A DNA stretch of 64,000 bases from Solwaraspora sp. WMMD406 (GCF_029626025.1 NZ_JARUBF010000001.1:2418001-2482000), one strand, 5' to 3'; positions 7,566 to 17,424 are shown, counted from the stretch's first letter. Notes: generated by a model not told the origin, from the letters alone. Numbers and translations: made by a program.

Positions 7566-9608
7566 GTGAGCGCGTGCCACCCCAGCGCAGACGTCCGGAC
7601 CCGACGCACCCATCCGCTCGACCCGCTCGACGCGGCGGAGATCGCCCGCGCGGTCGCCGCCGCCCGCGCCGACGGCCGACTCGGCGAGCGGACCCGATTC
7701 TGGGGCGCCACACTCGACGAAGCGCACGCCCGTGCGGTCGTCGCCGGTCAGGCGTCCGCCGACGAGGTACGCGTGGAACTGGTGGCGCTGGACGCCAGCG
7801 TCGGTGCCGCCTGGGAGATCGACGTCGCGTTGGCCGGTGACGTCAGGTCGACCAGCGAGCCCGCCTCGGAGCCGGCCGGCGACCGCTGTCTGGACTGGCG
7901 TCCGCTCGATCCGCGCCGGCCCGGCATCACCTCCGAGGAAGCCCGCGCCGCCGCCCACGCCTGCCGGCGGAGTCCGCTGTTCCGTGAGGTGCTCGCCAAG
8001 CGGGGCATCGACGACGTGTCCCTGGTGATGATCGACGCCGAGTCGATGGGCGGCTTCGAGCCGGAGCGCTACGCCGACCGGCGGCTCACCTGGGGCACCG
8101 TCTGGCACCGGGTCGACGAGGGCGACAACGGCTACGTCCGGCCCGTCCAGGGCGTGGTGCCGATCATCGACATGGCCACAATGGAGGTTCTCGACGTCGA
8201 GGACCACGGGATGGTGCCGATCTCCGCCGAGGCCGGCCCGTTGGAGGCCGACGCCTGGCCGACCCGGCCCGGCCTCAAGCCGCTGGAGGTGGTGCAACCT
8301 GACGGGCCCAGCTTCGACGTCGACGGCTGGCAGGTCTCCTGGCAGGGTTGGCGGCTGCGGGTCGGTTTCACCCACCGGGAAGGACTGGTCCTGCACGACC
8401 TGGAGTTCCAGGGCCGGCCGGTGGTCAAGCGGGCCGCCTGCAACGAGATGTACGTGCCGTACCTCGACCCCAACTCCACCCAGTACCGCAAGAACTTCTT
8501 CGACTGGGGCGAGTACGGGGCCGGGCCGCTGACCAACTCGCTGGCCCTGGGCTGCGACTGCCTCGGCGTCATCTACTACTTCGACACCGCCTACCTCGGC
8601 GGTGACGGCGACCCGGTGACGATCCCGAACGCGATCTGCATGCACGAGGAGGACCACAGCATCCTCTGGAAGCACAACGACCTTCGGCGCGGGGTCAGCC
8701 AGGTGCGCCGGTCCCGGCGGCTGGTGATTTCCAACTTCCAGACCGTGGCCAACTACGACTACGGCTTCTACTGGTCGCTCTACCAGGACGGCCGCATCGA
8801 GTTGGAGGTCAAGCTGACCGGCATGCTGTCGGCCTCCGGGATCGACGACGGTGACGAGGTCCGTTACGGGCGGGTGGTCGCGCCGAACGTGCAGACCCCC
8901 ACCCACCAGCACTACTTCGGGCTGCGCCTGGACATGGCGGTGGACGGACCGCTCAACCGCCTCGTAGAGGAGCATGCCGAGGGAGAGACCGATCCGGCGC
9001 TCGACCCGTACGGCAACGCGGTGCGCAACGTGCGGACCCCGCTGCTGCGCGAGTCGCAGGCCGCGCGCCGCACCGATCCGGCGTCCGCGCGGCGTTGGCG
9101 GGTGGAGAGCGCCACCGAGACCAACCGGTACGGCGAACCGACCGCGTACCGGCTGCTGCTGCCGAACACCACCCGTTCGTTCGCCCGACCGGACTCGGTG
9201 ATGGCCCGCCGGGCACCCTTCATCCACCAGCACCTGTGGGCCACCCCGTACGACCAGCGGGAGCGGTTCCTCGGCGGGCAGTACCCGAACCACGCCGAGC
9301 CCGGCTCCGACGGCGTGCATGTCTGGCAGCGTCGGGACCGGTCGATCGACGGCACCGAGCTGGTGTTGTGGCCGGTGCTCGGCACCCACCACTTTCCCCG
9401 CCCGGAGCAGTGGCCGGTGATGCCGGTGGACGCGATCCACATGATCCTGGAGCCGGACGGGTTCTTCGACCGCAATCCGGCGATGGACGTTCTGGATCCG
9501 TCGACGGCGACGGCGACGGATCCGGCCATAGCGACGGCCACGGCCGCCGGGCCGGCCGCCGGCAGCACCTGTTGTTCATCCTCAGTAGACACGGCAGCGG
9601 CCGATTGA
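7566..9608 (+). CDS. copper-containing primary-amine oxidase
   Basis: A 680-residue copper amine oxidase (TynA/phenylethylamine oxidase family) that converts primary amines to aldehyde, ammonia and H2O2. The sequence shows VANYDYGF, where the tyrosine at about 397 is the precursor of the TPQ cofactor, HQH at about 447-449 as the first two copper ligands, a further His in LGTHHFPRP near the C-terminus, and YYFDTAYLG carrying the catalytic-base aspartate. The N2/N3 domains precede the catalytic core, and no signal peptide is visible, so it is probably cytoplasmic. The start is the GTG at 7566 with GGAG five bases before it. The frame stays open upstream, but only as the antisense of the GntR gene. 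The aldehyde product could feed the dehydrogenase at 2492. Confidence 0.93.
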   Translation: MSACHPSADVRTRRTHPLDPLDAAEIARAVAAARADGRLGERTRFWGATLDEAHARAVVAGQASADEVRVELVALDASVGAAWEIDVALAGDVRSTSEPASEPAGDRCLDWRPLDPRRPGITSEEARAAAHACRRSPLFREVLAKRGIDDVSLVMIDAESMGGFEPERYADRRLTWGTVWHRVDEGDNGYVRPVQGVVPIIDMATMEVLDVEDHGMVPISAEAGPLEADAWPTRPGLKPLEVVQPDGPSFDVDGWQVSWQGWRLRVGFTHREGLVLHDLEFQGRPVVKRAACNEMYVPYLDPNSTQYRKNFFDWGEYGAGPLTNSLALGCDCLGVIYYFDTAYLGGDGDPVTIPNAICMHEEDHSILWKHNDLRRGVSQVRRSRRLVISNFQTVANYDYGFYWSLYQDGRIELEVKLTGMLSASGIDDGDEVRYGRVVAPNVQTPTHQHYFGLRLDMAVDGPLNRLVEEHAEGETDPALDPYGNAVRNVRTPLLRESQAARRTDPASARRWRVESATETNRYGEPTAYRLLLPNTTRSFARPDSVMARRAPFIHQHLWATPYDQRERFLGGQYPNHAEPGSDGVHVWQRRDRSIDGTELVLWPVLGTHHFPRPEQWPVMPVDAIHMILEPDGFFDRNPAMDVLDPSTATATDPAIATATAAGPAAGSTCCSSSVDTAAAD

Positions 9609-9715
9609 CCTGGCCGGTGCGTCGGTCACCGCGCCGGCAACGGGGATCCCCCGCCCGCTGACATCAGACGTTCACATTGGCGATACGGACCCGAATTGGG
9701 TACCGATCATCCTGG

Positions 9716-9744
9716 TTTTGGATCCAATCTTATCGAAATTAAAT
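9716..9744 (+). promoter_or_regulatory. second GntR operator and importer operon promoter
   Basis: The palindrome TTGGATCCAA at 9718-9727, preceded by TT, repeats the operator core of 7398-7409. It again overlaps a possible -35 (TTGGAT) with a 15-bp spacer to TTAAAT (9739-9744). Together these give a promoter about 36 bases before the binding-protein ATG. The shared element and geometry suggest that one GntR regulator controls both the amine oxidase and the importer operon. Confidence 0.65.
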
Positions 9745-9779
9745 CCAGCTTCGTCCCATACCCTGCCGAGGAGCGCACT

Positions 9780-11426
9780 ATGTCGGACGATTCACGCAAA
9801 CTCCCACACCACCTCGTGTCCCGGCGCGCCATGCTGCGCGGAGCCGGACTGCTCGGCCTCGGATTCGGTGCCAGCAGCCTGCTCGCGGCCTGCGGTGTCG
9901 CCTCCGACGGTGACGACGACAGCGACGGTTCGACCAGCGGCGGCGGCACGCTGACCCTCGGGATCGACGCCACGAGCGCGGTCAACGATCCCGCCTTCTA
10001 CACCTCACTGGGCGACTGGATGGCCGTCGACTGCATCTGCCGCGGGCTGACCTTCATCTCCTTCGAGACCAACGACCCGCAACCCGACCTCGCCGAGAGC
10101 TGGGACATCTCCGACGACGGGCTGACCTATACCTTCAACCTGCGCCAAGGGGTGACCTTCCACGACGGCACCCCCTTCACTTCGGCCGACGTGCTGGCCA
10201 GCCTGGGCCGGCAGTTCAACCCCGACGACCCGACCCTGCCCGAGGGCGCGTCGCGCCCGCTCAACAGCCTCGGCGCCAACGTCGCGTCACTGACCGCCGT
10301 CGACGACCACACCGTCGAGATGGTGCTCACCCGACCGGACGCCACCGTGCTCAACCGGCTGTCCGACATCGGTGGCCGGATCATCTCCACAGCGGCCCTG
10401 GACGAGTACGGCGCGGACATCGGCAAGAACCTCGTCGGCACCGGACCCTTCCAGTTCTCCTCGGCCACCGCCGGGCAGCAGGTCGTGCTGACCGCGTTCG
10501 AGGACTACCGGGGCGGCCGCCCGTCGATCGACCGGCTGGTGCTGCAACAGGTCCAGGATCCGTCGACCATCGTCAGCTCCCTGCTCAGCGGCGACCTGTC
10601 GGCCACCCAGTTCACCCCGTACTCGGCGGTCGAGCAGCTTAAGGCCGACGACGCGGTCACCTTCCACGAGACGCCGTACAGCTTCGACGCGATGATGATG
10701 ATCGACGCCCGGCGGATTCCCGAGCTGGAGGTCCGCCAGGCGATCAACATGGCGATCGACCGGGAAGCGATCATCTCCCAGGCGTTCTTCGGCATCGGCG
10801 CGCTACCCGTCGGCTACACCATCCCGCCGTCGCAGAACGGACACGACCCGAGCCTGGCCGACCTGAGCCCGTACGACCCGGACGAGGCCCGCCGGCTGAT
10901 CGACGCCGCCGGCGCGACCGGGCGGCAGGTCGCGTTGATGGCCGCCAGCGACTCCTGGCACCCCCGGGCCGCGCAGATCGTCGCCCAGAACCTCACCGAC
11001 ATCGGGCTGACCGTGGTCAGCGACTCGGTCGACCCGGCGACCTACTTCAGCCGGCTGCTCGACCCCGACGACCCGTTCCACGAGCTGATGATCTGGGAAC
11101 GCAACTCCTACATCCCGGATCCCGACAACATGATCGGCGCGATGGGCCTGCCCTCCGGGGTCTACGGCGACTTCACCTCCGGGTTCAACACCCTGCCCGG
11201 CTCCGAGGCCTTCGCCGACGATCTCTACGCCGCCAAGAACCTGCCCAACGGTGACGAGCGCACCGCCGCCTACAGCGACATCCAGCGCCGCTTCGCCGAG
11301 CAGTACATGGTGCTGTCGATGCTGGCCTACTCCGCCAACCCGGTGGTGACCGGCGCCAACGTCGAAGGCGCCAACGTCGCCGCCCTCGGCAGCCACCGCT
11401 GCTTCATGGAGAACGCCAGTGTCTGA
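9780..11426 (+). CDS. ABC importer substrate-binding lipoprotein, dipeptide/oligopeptide type
   Basis: A 548-residue family-5 extracellular solute-binding protein (DppA/OppA type). The N-terminus has a twin-arginine motif (SRRAML) followed by a hydrophobic stretch ending in the lipobox LLAAC, so the protein is probably exported by Tat and lipid-anchored. The conserved family segment TYTFNLRQGVTFHDGTPFTSADV is present (residues about 115-137). The ATG at 9780 has GAGGAG six bases upstream and lies about 36 bp past the proposed promoter. It is the first gene of an operon with two permeases, two ATPases and many hydrolases. The ligand is therefore probably a peptide-like or other polar nitrogen compound degraded by the co-transcribed enzymes, but binding proteins of this family are diverse. 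Confidence 0.92.
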   Translation: MSDDSRKLPHHLVSRRAMLRGAGLLGLGFGASSLLAACGVASDGDDDSDGSTSGGGTLTLGIDATSAVNDPAFYTSLGDWMAVDCICRGLTFISFETNDPQPDLAESWDISDDGLTYTFNLRQGVTFHDGTPFTSADVLASLGRQFNPDDPTLPEGASRPLNSLGANVASLTAVDDHTVEMVLTRPDATVLNRLSDIGGRIISTAALDEYGADIGKNLVGTGPFQFSSATAGQQVVLTAFEDYRGGRPSIDRLVLQQVQDPSTIVSSLLSGDLSATQFTPYSAVEQLKADDAVTFHETPYSFDAMMMIDARRIPELEVRQAINMAIDREAIISQAFFGIGALPVGYTIPPSQNGHDPSLADLSPYDPDEARRLIDAAGATGRQVALMAASDSWHPRAAQIVAQNLTDIGLTVVSDSVDPATYFSRLLDPDDPFHELMIWERNSYIPDPDNMIGAMGLPSGVYGDFTSGFNTLPGSEAFADDLYAAKNLPNGDERTAAYSDIQRRFAEQYMVLSMLAYSANPVVTGANVEGANVAALGSHRCFMENASV

Positions 11427-11459
11427 GTGGGCCCTTGCACCGACCCCGCCGGAGCGACG

Positions 11460-12329
11460 GTGACGGTCGCCGGGACGCGGCCGATCGGGCGATGGGCAGC
11501 CGCCTACGGGCGGCGGTCCATCGCCCGATCGTGGCTGGCCGCGATCTCCTGGCTGGTGCTGATCGGCTTCATCCTGGTCGCCGTGGTCGGACCACTGCTG
11601 ATCGGTGCCGACCCGGAGCGGCAGACCAACGTGACCTTGGCCGGGTTCGGCACCGCCGGACACCCACTCGGCACCGACGACCTCGGCCGGGACTTCCTGG
11701 CCCGGCTGGTGTACGGTGCCCGGCCCTTGCTCCTGGTCGCCTTCCTGGCCACCGCCCTGGCCGCGCTGCTCGGCACCACGGTCGGGCTGCTCGCCGGCTA
11801 CCTCGGTGGCCGGTGGGAGCAGCTGCTGATGCGGGTCACCGACATCGGCCTGGCGTTCCCCTCCATGTTGTTGATCATCCTGGTGGTCGCCGCCAGCGGG
11901 CCGGGCATGCGCAGCCTCTCGCTCGGCGTCGGCGTGGCGCTCGCCCCCGGCCTGGCCCGCCTCGCCCGCGCCTTGACCGCCCGGGAAGCGTCCCGCGACT
12001 ACGTGCTCGCCGCCCGGCTCGGCGGCACGCGGTCACCACGGATCATGGTCCAGGAGATCCTGCCGAACATCGCCGGCCCCATGCTCGCCCAGATCGTGAT
12101 GACCTTGTCGGTCGCGGCCGGATTCGCCGCCGGCCTGTCCTACCTGGGACTCGGAATCCAGCCACCCACCCCGGACTGGGGATACATGGTGCAGGCCGGG
12201 CAGGAGTTCATCTACACCGCGCCGCGCCTGGTGGTGCTCCCCGCCGCGCTGACCCTGATCTTCGTGGTCGCCAGCAACTTCGTCGGCGACGACCTGCGCG
12301 ACGCCCTGGATCCGAGGAGGCGGCGATGA
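11460..12329 (+). CDS. ABC importer permease, DppC type
   Basis: A 289-residue inner-membrane permease with an N-terminal membrane segment (SWLVLIGFILVAVVGPLL) followed by the BPD_transp_1 domain with about five further helices. The region TDDLGRDFLARLVYGAR and the cytoplasmic coupling loop with REASRDYVLAARLGG are typical of DppC/OppC. Two GTG starts are possible. I prefer the one at 11460 because GGAG lies five bases upstream, whereas the GTG at 11427 follows the previous stop directly without a ribosome site. The stop overlaps the next start (ATGA). It pairs with the DppB-like permease downstream. The C-before-B gene order is less usual than B-C. Confidence 0.9.
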   Translation: MTVAGTRPIGRWAAAYGRRSIARSWLAAISWLVLIGFILVAVVGPLLIGADPERQTNVTLAGFGTAGHPLGTDDLGRDFLARLVYGARPLLLVAFLATALAALLGTTVGLLAGYLGGRWEQLLMRVTDIGLAFPSMLLIILVVAASGPGMRSLSLGVGVALAPGLARLARALTAREASRDYVLAARLGGTRSPRIMVQEILPNIAGPMLAQIVMTLSVAAGFAAGLSYLGLGIQPPTPDWGYMVQAGQEFIYTAPRLVVLPAALTLIFVVASNFVGDDLRDALDPRRRR

Positions 12330-13387
12330 CGGCGATGATCCGCCTGCTACGCGGTCGCTCGCTACCCATGCTCACCGTACGGCGCCTCGCCTCGGTGCCG
12401 ATGGTGCTGCTGATCCTCGCCTCCCTGGTGTTCGTCGCGGTACGCCGGCTCCCCGGTTCCCCGGCCTCCACCCTCGCGGTCAGCGGGACCCAGGGGCTCA
12501 CCGCCGAGCAGATCTCGGCCAACGAGGCCCGGATCAACGCGGCGTTCGGCCTGGACCGCCCGCTGTGGGAGCAGTACCTCGGCTATCTCGGGGACCTGTT
12601 TCGGCTCGACCTCGGCTCCTCCTTCTACGGCGGCAACAGCGTGCTGACCCTGCTCGGCGGAGCGTTGCCGGCCACCATCGAGTTGACCGTCGCCGCCATG
12701 GCGATCGCCGTACTCATCGGGGTGATCACCGGGGTGATCGCCGCGCTGCGCAAGGACACCTGGGTCGACACCGCCACCCGGTCGGTCGCCACCGTCAGCT
12801 TCTCGCTGCCCTGGTTCGCGCTCGGCGTACTCAGCATCGTGATCTTCGGGGTGTGGCTGCGCTGGATGCCGGTGATCGGTCGGCTGCCCAGCCAGCTCGA
12901 CTACCGGCCCACCACCAACTTCGTGCTGCTCGACGCGATCCTGCAGGACCGACCCGAACTGGTCTGGCCGTGGCTGCAGTACCTGATCCTGCCGGCCACC
13001 ACCCTCGCGCTGGCGATGGCCGGCTTCATCACCCGGATCGTGCGCGCCTCGGTGCTGGAGGTCCTCGGCGACGACTTCGTCCGGACCGCCCGGATGAAAG
13101 GGCTGCGGGAGCGGACCATCCTGCGCCGGCACGTGCTGCGCAACGCCGGACTGCCGATCGTGACCGTGCTCGGCCTGCAGTTCGGCTCGCTGCTCGGCGG
13201 CTCGGTCATCACCGAGACCGTCTTCTCCTACCCCGGCGTCGGCAACCTGCTGGTCAGCTCGGTGCTGCAACGCGACTACCCGGTGGTGCAGGGCGCCGCG
13301 CTGGCGATCGCGCTGCTGTTCGTACTGGTCAACGCCGCGATCGACCTGTTCTACCTGGTCCTCGACCCACGCCTGCGAAAGGGATGA
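12326..13387 (+). CDS. ABC importer permease, DppB type
   Basis: A 353-residue permease with an N-terminal anchor (MVLLILASLVFVAVRRLPG), a long extracytoplasmic loop containing FGLDRPLWEQYLGYLGDLFRLDLG (shown in two parts here: FGLDRPLWEQYLGYLG and DLFRLDLG), and a C-terminal six-helix BPD_transp_1 domain. The coupling motif is VRTARMKGLRERTILRRHVLR, followed by the ending ETVFSYPGVGNLL, all typical of DppB/OppB. GAGGAGG lies five bases before the ATG, which overlaps the preceding stop. It forms the membrane channel together with the DppC-type partner. Confidence 0.9.
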   Translation: MTAMIRLLRGRSLPMLTVRRLASVPMVLLILASLVFVAVRRLPGSPASTLAVSGTQGLTAEQISANEARINAAFGLDRPLWEQYLGYLGDLFRLDLGSSFYGGNSVLTLLGGALPATIELTVAAMAIAVLIGVITGVIAALRKDTWVDTATRSVATVSFSLPWFALGVLSIVIFGVWLRWMPVIGRLPSQLDYRPTTNFVLLDAILQDRPELVWPWLQYLILPATTLALAMAGFITRIVRASVLEVLGDDFVRTARMKGLRERTILRRHVLRNAGLPIVTVLGLQFGSLLGGSVITETVFSYPGVGNLLVSSVLQRDYPVVQGAALAIALLFVLVNAAIDLFYLVLDPRLRKG

Positions 13388-13394
13388 GTCCATC

Positions 13395-14087
13395 ATGGAT
13401 ATAGTGTTGGTGCACGGTGCCGGCGGCACCCCGAGCACCTGGTCACGCGTCGCGCCGCTGCTGAGCGCCACCGGCCACCAGGTGCACCTGGTCACCAACC
13501 CGATGCTCTCCCTGCACGCCGACGTCGCCAACACCGCCGCCGTCCTCGACGACTGCGCCGGCCCGGTGCTGCTGGTCGGCCACTCGTACGGCGGTGTGGT
13601 GATCACCAACGTCGGCCGCGACGACCGGGTGGCCGGCCTGGTCTACGTCTGCGCCTTCGCCCCCGACGAAGGCGAATCGGTGCAGGACATCATCGCCCGC
13701 TACCCGCCCGCCGAGGTCAGCCGGCACATGCGGCGCGGACCCGACGGCGAATGGGCCTCCGACCACAGCCCCGAATACTGGGCCGAGATCGGCTGGGACG
13801 TACCCGAGGACGAACGGGCCAGCTTCGACGCCGACTCCCGGCCCAGCGCCAACGCCATCTTCGCCGAGACGACCGGCGTACCGGCCTGGCGGACCACACC
13901 CGCCTGGTATTTGGTCGCCGCCGATGACAAGACGCTGCGCCCGGACACCCAACGCGACATGGCGGCCCGCGCCGGCGCCACCGTCAGCGAGATCGCCGGC
14001 AGCCACTTCACCCCCCGGGTCTGGCCCCGGGAAGTCGCCGACCTGGTCGAACAGGCCGCCGCCAGCCTCACCAAGGTGCCCCGGTGA
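13395..14087 (+). CDS. alpha/beta-fold hydrolase
   Basis: A 230-residue single-domain alpha/beta hydrolase. IVLVHGAGGTPSTW near the N-terminus supplies the oxyanion HG motif, VGHSYGG (about residues 59-65) the nucleophile serine elbow, and GSHFTPRVWPREV near the C-terminus the catalytic histidine. The short length and motif pattern resemble plant-type esterase/methylesterase relatives found in bacteria. There is no signal peptide, so it is cytosolic. Its position between the permease and ATPase genes of one importer, with a GTG overlap to the next gene, argues that it acts on the imported compound, probably an ester or amide. The substrate is not identifiable. Confidence 0.85.
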   Translation: MDIVLVHGAGGTPSTWSRVAPLLSATGHQVHLVTNPMLSLHADVANTAAVLDDCAGPVLLVGHSYGGVVITNVGRDDRVAGLVYVCAFAPDEGESVQDIIARYPPAEVSRHMRRGPDGEWASDHSPEYWAEIGWDVPEDERASFDADSRPSANAIFAETTGVPAWRTTPAWYLVAADDKTLRPDTQRDMAARAGATVSEIAGSHFTPRVWPREVADLVEQAAASLTKVPR

Positions 14088-15121
14088 CCTCCCCGCCACC
14101 GACCCGACCCGTGCTGACCGTACGCGGGCTGCGGGTCGAGTTCGACGTACCGGCCGGCCGGCTGCCCGCCGTCGCCGGCGTCGACCTCGACCTGTACGCC
14201 GGGGAGATCCTCGCCCTGGTCGGCGAATCCGGATCCGGCAAGTCCGCCCTCGCGATGAGCCTGGTCGGACTCAACCGGGCACCCGGCACCCACATCACCG
14301 GCGACGTCGACTTCAACGGCCAGAACCTGGTCGCCGCCAGCGAAGCCGCGCTGCGCCAGGTCCGGGGCCGGGACGTCTCGGTGGTCTTCCAGGACGCCCT
14401 CGCCGCCCTCAACCCGCTGCACCGGGCCGGCGGACAGGTCGCCGAGATGATCCGTACCCATCAGCGGGTCGGCCGGGCACGGGCCTGGCAGCGGGCCGAG
14501 GAGCTGCTGGCCGACGTCGGCATCGCCAACCCGACCCGCAACGCCCGCGCCTACCCGCACCAGCTCTCCGGCGGGATGCGCCAGCGCGTGATGATCGCCA
14601 TCGGGCTGGCCAACGACCCGACCGTTCTGATCGCCGACGAACCCACCACCGCCCTCGACGTCACCATCCAGGCCCAGGTGCTGGCCACCCTCAAACGGCT
14701 GCAGGCCGAACACGGCACCTCCATCGTGCTGATCACCCACGACCTCGGCGTCGTCGCCGAGGTCGCCGACCGGGTCGCCGTCATGTACGGCGGGCGCATC
14801 GTCGAGCAGGGCACCCGCGACCAGGTGCTGTACGACCCGCAGCACCCGTACACGATGGGGTTGCTGCACTCGGTGCCCCGTGTCGACGAGCCGGTCGCCG
14901 ACCGACTGCCGGCCATCCCCGGCAGCCCGCTCACCGGCGTCACCCGCCCGCCCGGCTGCGGCTTCGCCCCGCGCTGCGCCTTCGTCCACGATGCCTGTCA
15001 CACCGCGCCACCCGAGCTGACCCGCCGGTACGGCGACCCCGCCCACCTCGACGCCTGCCTGCTCGACGCGCCGACCCGCGCCGCCGCGCGCACCCCGGCG
15101 CAATCGGGAGGCCCGCGATGA
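14084..15121 (+). CDS. ABC importer ATPase, DppD type
   Basis: A 345-residue nucleotide-binding subunit. Walker A is GESGSGKS, the signature is LSGGMRQR, Walker B is [14 protein letters not shown], and the H-loop is ITHDLGVV. The C-terminal oligopeptide-transporter extension has the cysteine-bearing [13 protein letters not shown], which is typical of DppD/OppD. The GTG start overlaps the hydrolase stop, and the stop overlaps the next ATG. It powers import together with the DppF-type partner. Confidence 0.92.
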   Translation: MTSPPPTRPVLTVRGLRVEFDVPAGRLPAVAGVDLDLYAGEILALVGESGSGKSALAMSLVGLNRAPGTHITGDVDFNGQNLVAASEAALRQVRGRDVSVVFQDALAALNPLHRAGGQVAEMIRTHQRVGRARAWQRAEELLADVGIANPTRNARAYPHQLSGGMRQRVMIAIGLANDPTVLIADEPTTALDVTIQAQVLATLKRLQAEHGTSIVLITHDLGVVAEVADRVAVMYGGRIVEQGTRDQVLYDPQHPYTMGLLHSVPRVDEPVADRLPAIPGSPLTGVTRPPGCGFAPRCAFVHDACHTAPPELTRRYGDPAHLDACLLDAPTRAAARTPAQSGGPR

Positions 15122-16134
15122 CCAGCAGCCTGCCGCTGATCCAGCTGACCGGACTGCGGGTCGAATACCCCGGCCGGGGCGGCGACCCGGTCCGCGCCGT
15201 CCGCGACGTCGACCTGGAAATCCGCGACGGCGAAACCCTCGGCCTGGTCGGCGAGTCCGGTTGCGGCAAGTCCACACTCGGCCGGGCCATCCTGCGGGTC
15301 ACCGAACCGACCGCCGGCAGCATCCGGCTGCTCGGCAAGGAGATCACCGGACTGCGCGGTACCGTGTTCCGGCAGACCCGCGCCGACCTGCAGATGGTCT
15401 TCCAGGACCCGTTCAGCTCGCTCAACCCGCGCCGGCGGATCGCCGACATCGTCGCCGAACCGCTGCGGCGCGGTCGGGGCGTCAGCCGGGCCGAGGCCGC
15501 CCGCGCCGTCGACGACCTGCTCGACCTCGTCGGACTCGGCCGCGACGCCGGCCGCCGCCGGCCGCACGAATTCTCCGGCGGGCAGCGCCAACGCATCGGT
15601 ATCGCCCGGGCGCTCGCCCCGTCGCCCCGGTTCATCGTCGCCGACGAACCCGTCTCCGCCCTCGACGTCTCCATCCAGGCGCAGGTGGTCAACCTGCTCG
15701 CCGACCTGACCCGCGAGCGCGGCCTGACCATGCTGTTCATCTCGCACGACCTCGGCGTGGTGCGGCACATCGCCGACCGGATCGCCGTCATGTACCTCGG
15801 CGAGATCATCGAGATCGCGGACCGGGACGCCTTCTTCGCCGGACCGGCCCACCCGTACAGCGAGGCGTTGCTGTCCGCCGTACCGACGCTGGACCGCGGC
15901 CCCGGCCGGGAACGCATCGTGCTCGCCGGCGAATTGCCCGACCCGGCGCACCCGCCGGCCGGCTGCCTGTTCCACACCCGCTGCCGGTACGTCGTCGACC
16001 GCTGCCGCACCGAACCCCCGGCGCTGCGGCAGCTCGCGCCGGACCGCACCGTCCGCTGCCACCTGCCACTGGTGCCGGAGAACGTTCCAGCGCCGTCGAC
16101 CGTCACCACCACCTCCGGAGGCGCACCACGATGA
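15118..16134 (+). CDS. ABC importer ATPase, DppF type
   Basis: A 338-residue partner ATPase. Walker A is [15 protein letters not shown], the Q-loop [13 protein letters not shown], the signature [15 protein letters not shown], Walker [15 protein letters not shown], the H-loop [11 protein letters not shown], and the C-terminal oligopeptide extension is [13 protein letters not shown]. The ATG at 15118 has GGGAGG six bases upstream and overlaps the previous stop. It completes a five-component importer whose genes are split only by the hydrolase gene at 13395. Confidence 0.92.
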   Translation: MTSSLPLIQLTGLRVEYPGRGGDPVRAVRDVDLEIRDGETLGLVGESGCGKSTLGRAILRVTEPTAGSIRLLGKEITGLRGTVFRQTRADLQMVFQDPFSSLNPRRRIADIVAEPLRRGRGVSRAEAARAVDDLLDLVGLGRDAGRRRPHEFSGGQRQRIGIARALAPSPRFIVADEPVSALDVSIQAQVVNLLADLTRERGLTMLFISHDLGVVRHIADRIAVMYLGEIIEIADRDAFFAGPAHPYSEALLSAVPTLDRGPGRERIVLAGELPDPAHPPAGCLFHTRCRYVVDRCRTEPPALRQLAPDRTVRCHLPLVPENVPAPSTVTTTSGGAPR

Positions 16135-16895
16135 TCATCGACGCATACAACACCACCCAGGACGTACGGGGCCGCTCGGACTATCTGACCGGTGCCCGGC
16201 CCGGTCAGGCCCCGCCCCCGTACACGCCGTTCGACCCACGCCGCATCCTCGACCGGATGGACGCCGCCGGCGTCGACATGGCGATGGTCTGCTCATTGGC
16301 CCAGCGGATCGAGAACGACTTCATCATCGGCCTGACCACGGCCCACCCGGACCGGCTGTTCGGCTTCGGTCAGGTCCGCCCGGCCGACGACGACGCGCTC
16401 GACGAGATCGCCCGGATCGCCGACGCCGGCCTCAAAGGGCTCAAACTGCATCCGAGCCTGCACGGCTACCACGTGGCCGACCACGGGCTGCTCGACCCGG
16501 TCTTCGACGCCTGTGCCGAACACGGGCTGATGGTGCTGATCAACGCCCTCGACGACGCGTTCTGTGCGCCACTGGCCATCGAGGAGATCGCCAAGGGCCA
16601 CCCGCAGGTGCCGACGATCATCGCCCATATGGGTGCGGTGTGGAACGTCCCGGAGGCAATCATCGTCGCCGAACGCAACCCGCACATCTACCTGGAGACA
16701 TCGGCCACGCTGATCAGCGACGTCCGACGCGCCTACGCCCGACTCGGCCCGGACAAGATCCTGCTCGGCAGCGAATGGCCCGGCTCCGACTTCGACCTGG
16801 AACGGATGAAGATCGCCAAAGCGATCCCCGACGCCGCCGACCGCGCCCTCGTCGAGGGCGGCAACATGGCCAAACTGCTCGGGATCGCCCCGTGA
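16131..16895 (+). CDS. amidohydrolase-2 family protein with altered N-terminal metal motif
   Basis: A 254-residue TIM-barrel protein of the amidohydrolase_2 (ACMS decarboxylase / dicarboxylate hydrolase) group. Recognisable elements are [18 protein letters not shown] and the ending [12 protein letters not shown], which carries the late metal-ligand aspartate region. The family normally opens with a D-x-H-x-H metal motif, but here the first strand reads [12 protein letters not shown], so both first histidines are missing. It may use another metal arrangement or be a decarboxylase-like variant. GGAGG precedes the ATG, which overlaps the ATPase stop. The next gene begins inside its stop codon. 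The substrate is probably a product of the imported compound. Confidence 0.8.
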   Translation: MIIDAYNTTQDVRGRSDYLTGARPGQAPPPYTPFDPRRILDRMDAAGVDMAMVCSLAQRIENDFIIGLTTAHPDRLFGFGQVRPADDDALDEIARIADAGLKGLKLHPSLHGYHVADHGLLDPVFDACAEHGLMVLINALDDAFCAPLAIEEIAKGHPQVPTIIAHMGAVWNVPEAIIVAERNPHIYLETSATLISDVRRAYARLGPDKILLGSEWPGSDFDLERMKIAKAIPDAADRALVEGGNMAKLLGIAP

Positions 16896-17401
16896 CCAGC
16901 GACGACGTCGGGGACGCGGGTCGGCGCCACGACGTCGGGGACGCGGGTCGGCGCGACGACGTCGACCCGGTGCCGCCGCCGGCCGACATGACCCCGGCCG
17001 ACATCGAACTGCTCGACGTCGCCCAGCGACTACTGCTGCGCGTGTGGGTCGCCGGCCGACACGAAGTCGCCACCGCGCTGCGCACCCCGGACGGTGCCAT
17101 CCACACCGGCGTCCACCTGGAAGGCTCCTGCCGGCGCAGCTCCATCTGCGCCGAAGGCGTCGCCCTCGGCGCGGCCCGCGCCGCACTCACCGCCGGTGAG
17201 CCGTTGACCGTCGACAGCGTCGTGTCCGTGCAGATCAAACCCGCCGGCCGGTTCCGGATCATCGCCCCGTGCGGGGTGTGCCGCGAACTGATCAGCGACT
17301 ACAGCCCGCAGACCCGGGTCTGGATCACCGGAGTCGACGGTGGCGTCACCGCCATGGACGCCATCGACCTGCTACCGGAGAAGACCCGCCGCGCCTGGTG
17401 A
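16892..17401 (+). CDS. cytidine-deaminase-like zinc protein
   Basis: From the GTG at 16892 the protein has 169 residues. From an internal ATG at 16988 it has 137, which matches the usual size of tetrameric cytidine deaminase. The zinc site is visible as SSICAEGVALG (Cys and the proton-shuttle Glu) and APCGVCRELI (the PCxxC pair). The extra N-terminus is built from a 27-bp tandem repeat and is probably disordered or untranslated. The GTG overlaps the preceding stop, which favours translational coupling. The family removes an amino group from cytidine, blasticidin S or related rings. In this operon of hydrolases a deaminase for a heterocyclic catabolite is plausible, but the cluster has no other pyrimidine salvage gene. 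Confidence 0.8.
   Translation: MTSDDVGDAGRRHDVGDAGRRDDVDPVPPPADMTPADIELLDVAQRLLLRVWVAGRHEVATALRTPDGAIHTGVHLEGSCRRSSICAEGVALGAARAALTAGEPLTVDSVVSVQIKPAGRFRIIAPCGVCRELISDYSPQTRVWITGVDGGVTAMDAIDLLPEKTRRAW
16904..16964 (+). repeat. 27-bp tandem repeat in the 5' end of the deaminase-like gene
   Basis: GACGTCGGGGACGCGGGTCG occurs at 16904 and 16931, and a third partial copy starts at 16958, giving a period of 27 bp. In the deaminase frame it encodes the nonapeptide DVGDAGRRH/D. The period is a multiple of three, so copy number can vary without breaking the frame. Confidence 0.8.
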
Positions 17402-17424
17402 CCACTGTCCGGTGACCGCCGCTC

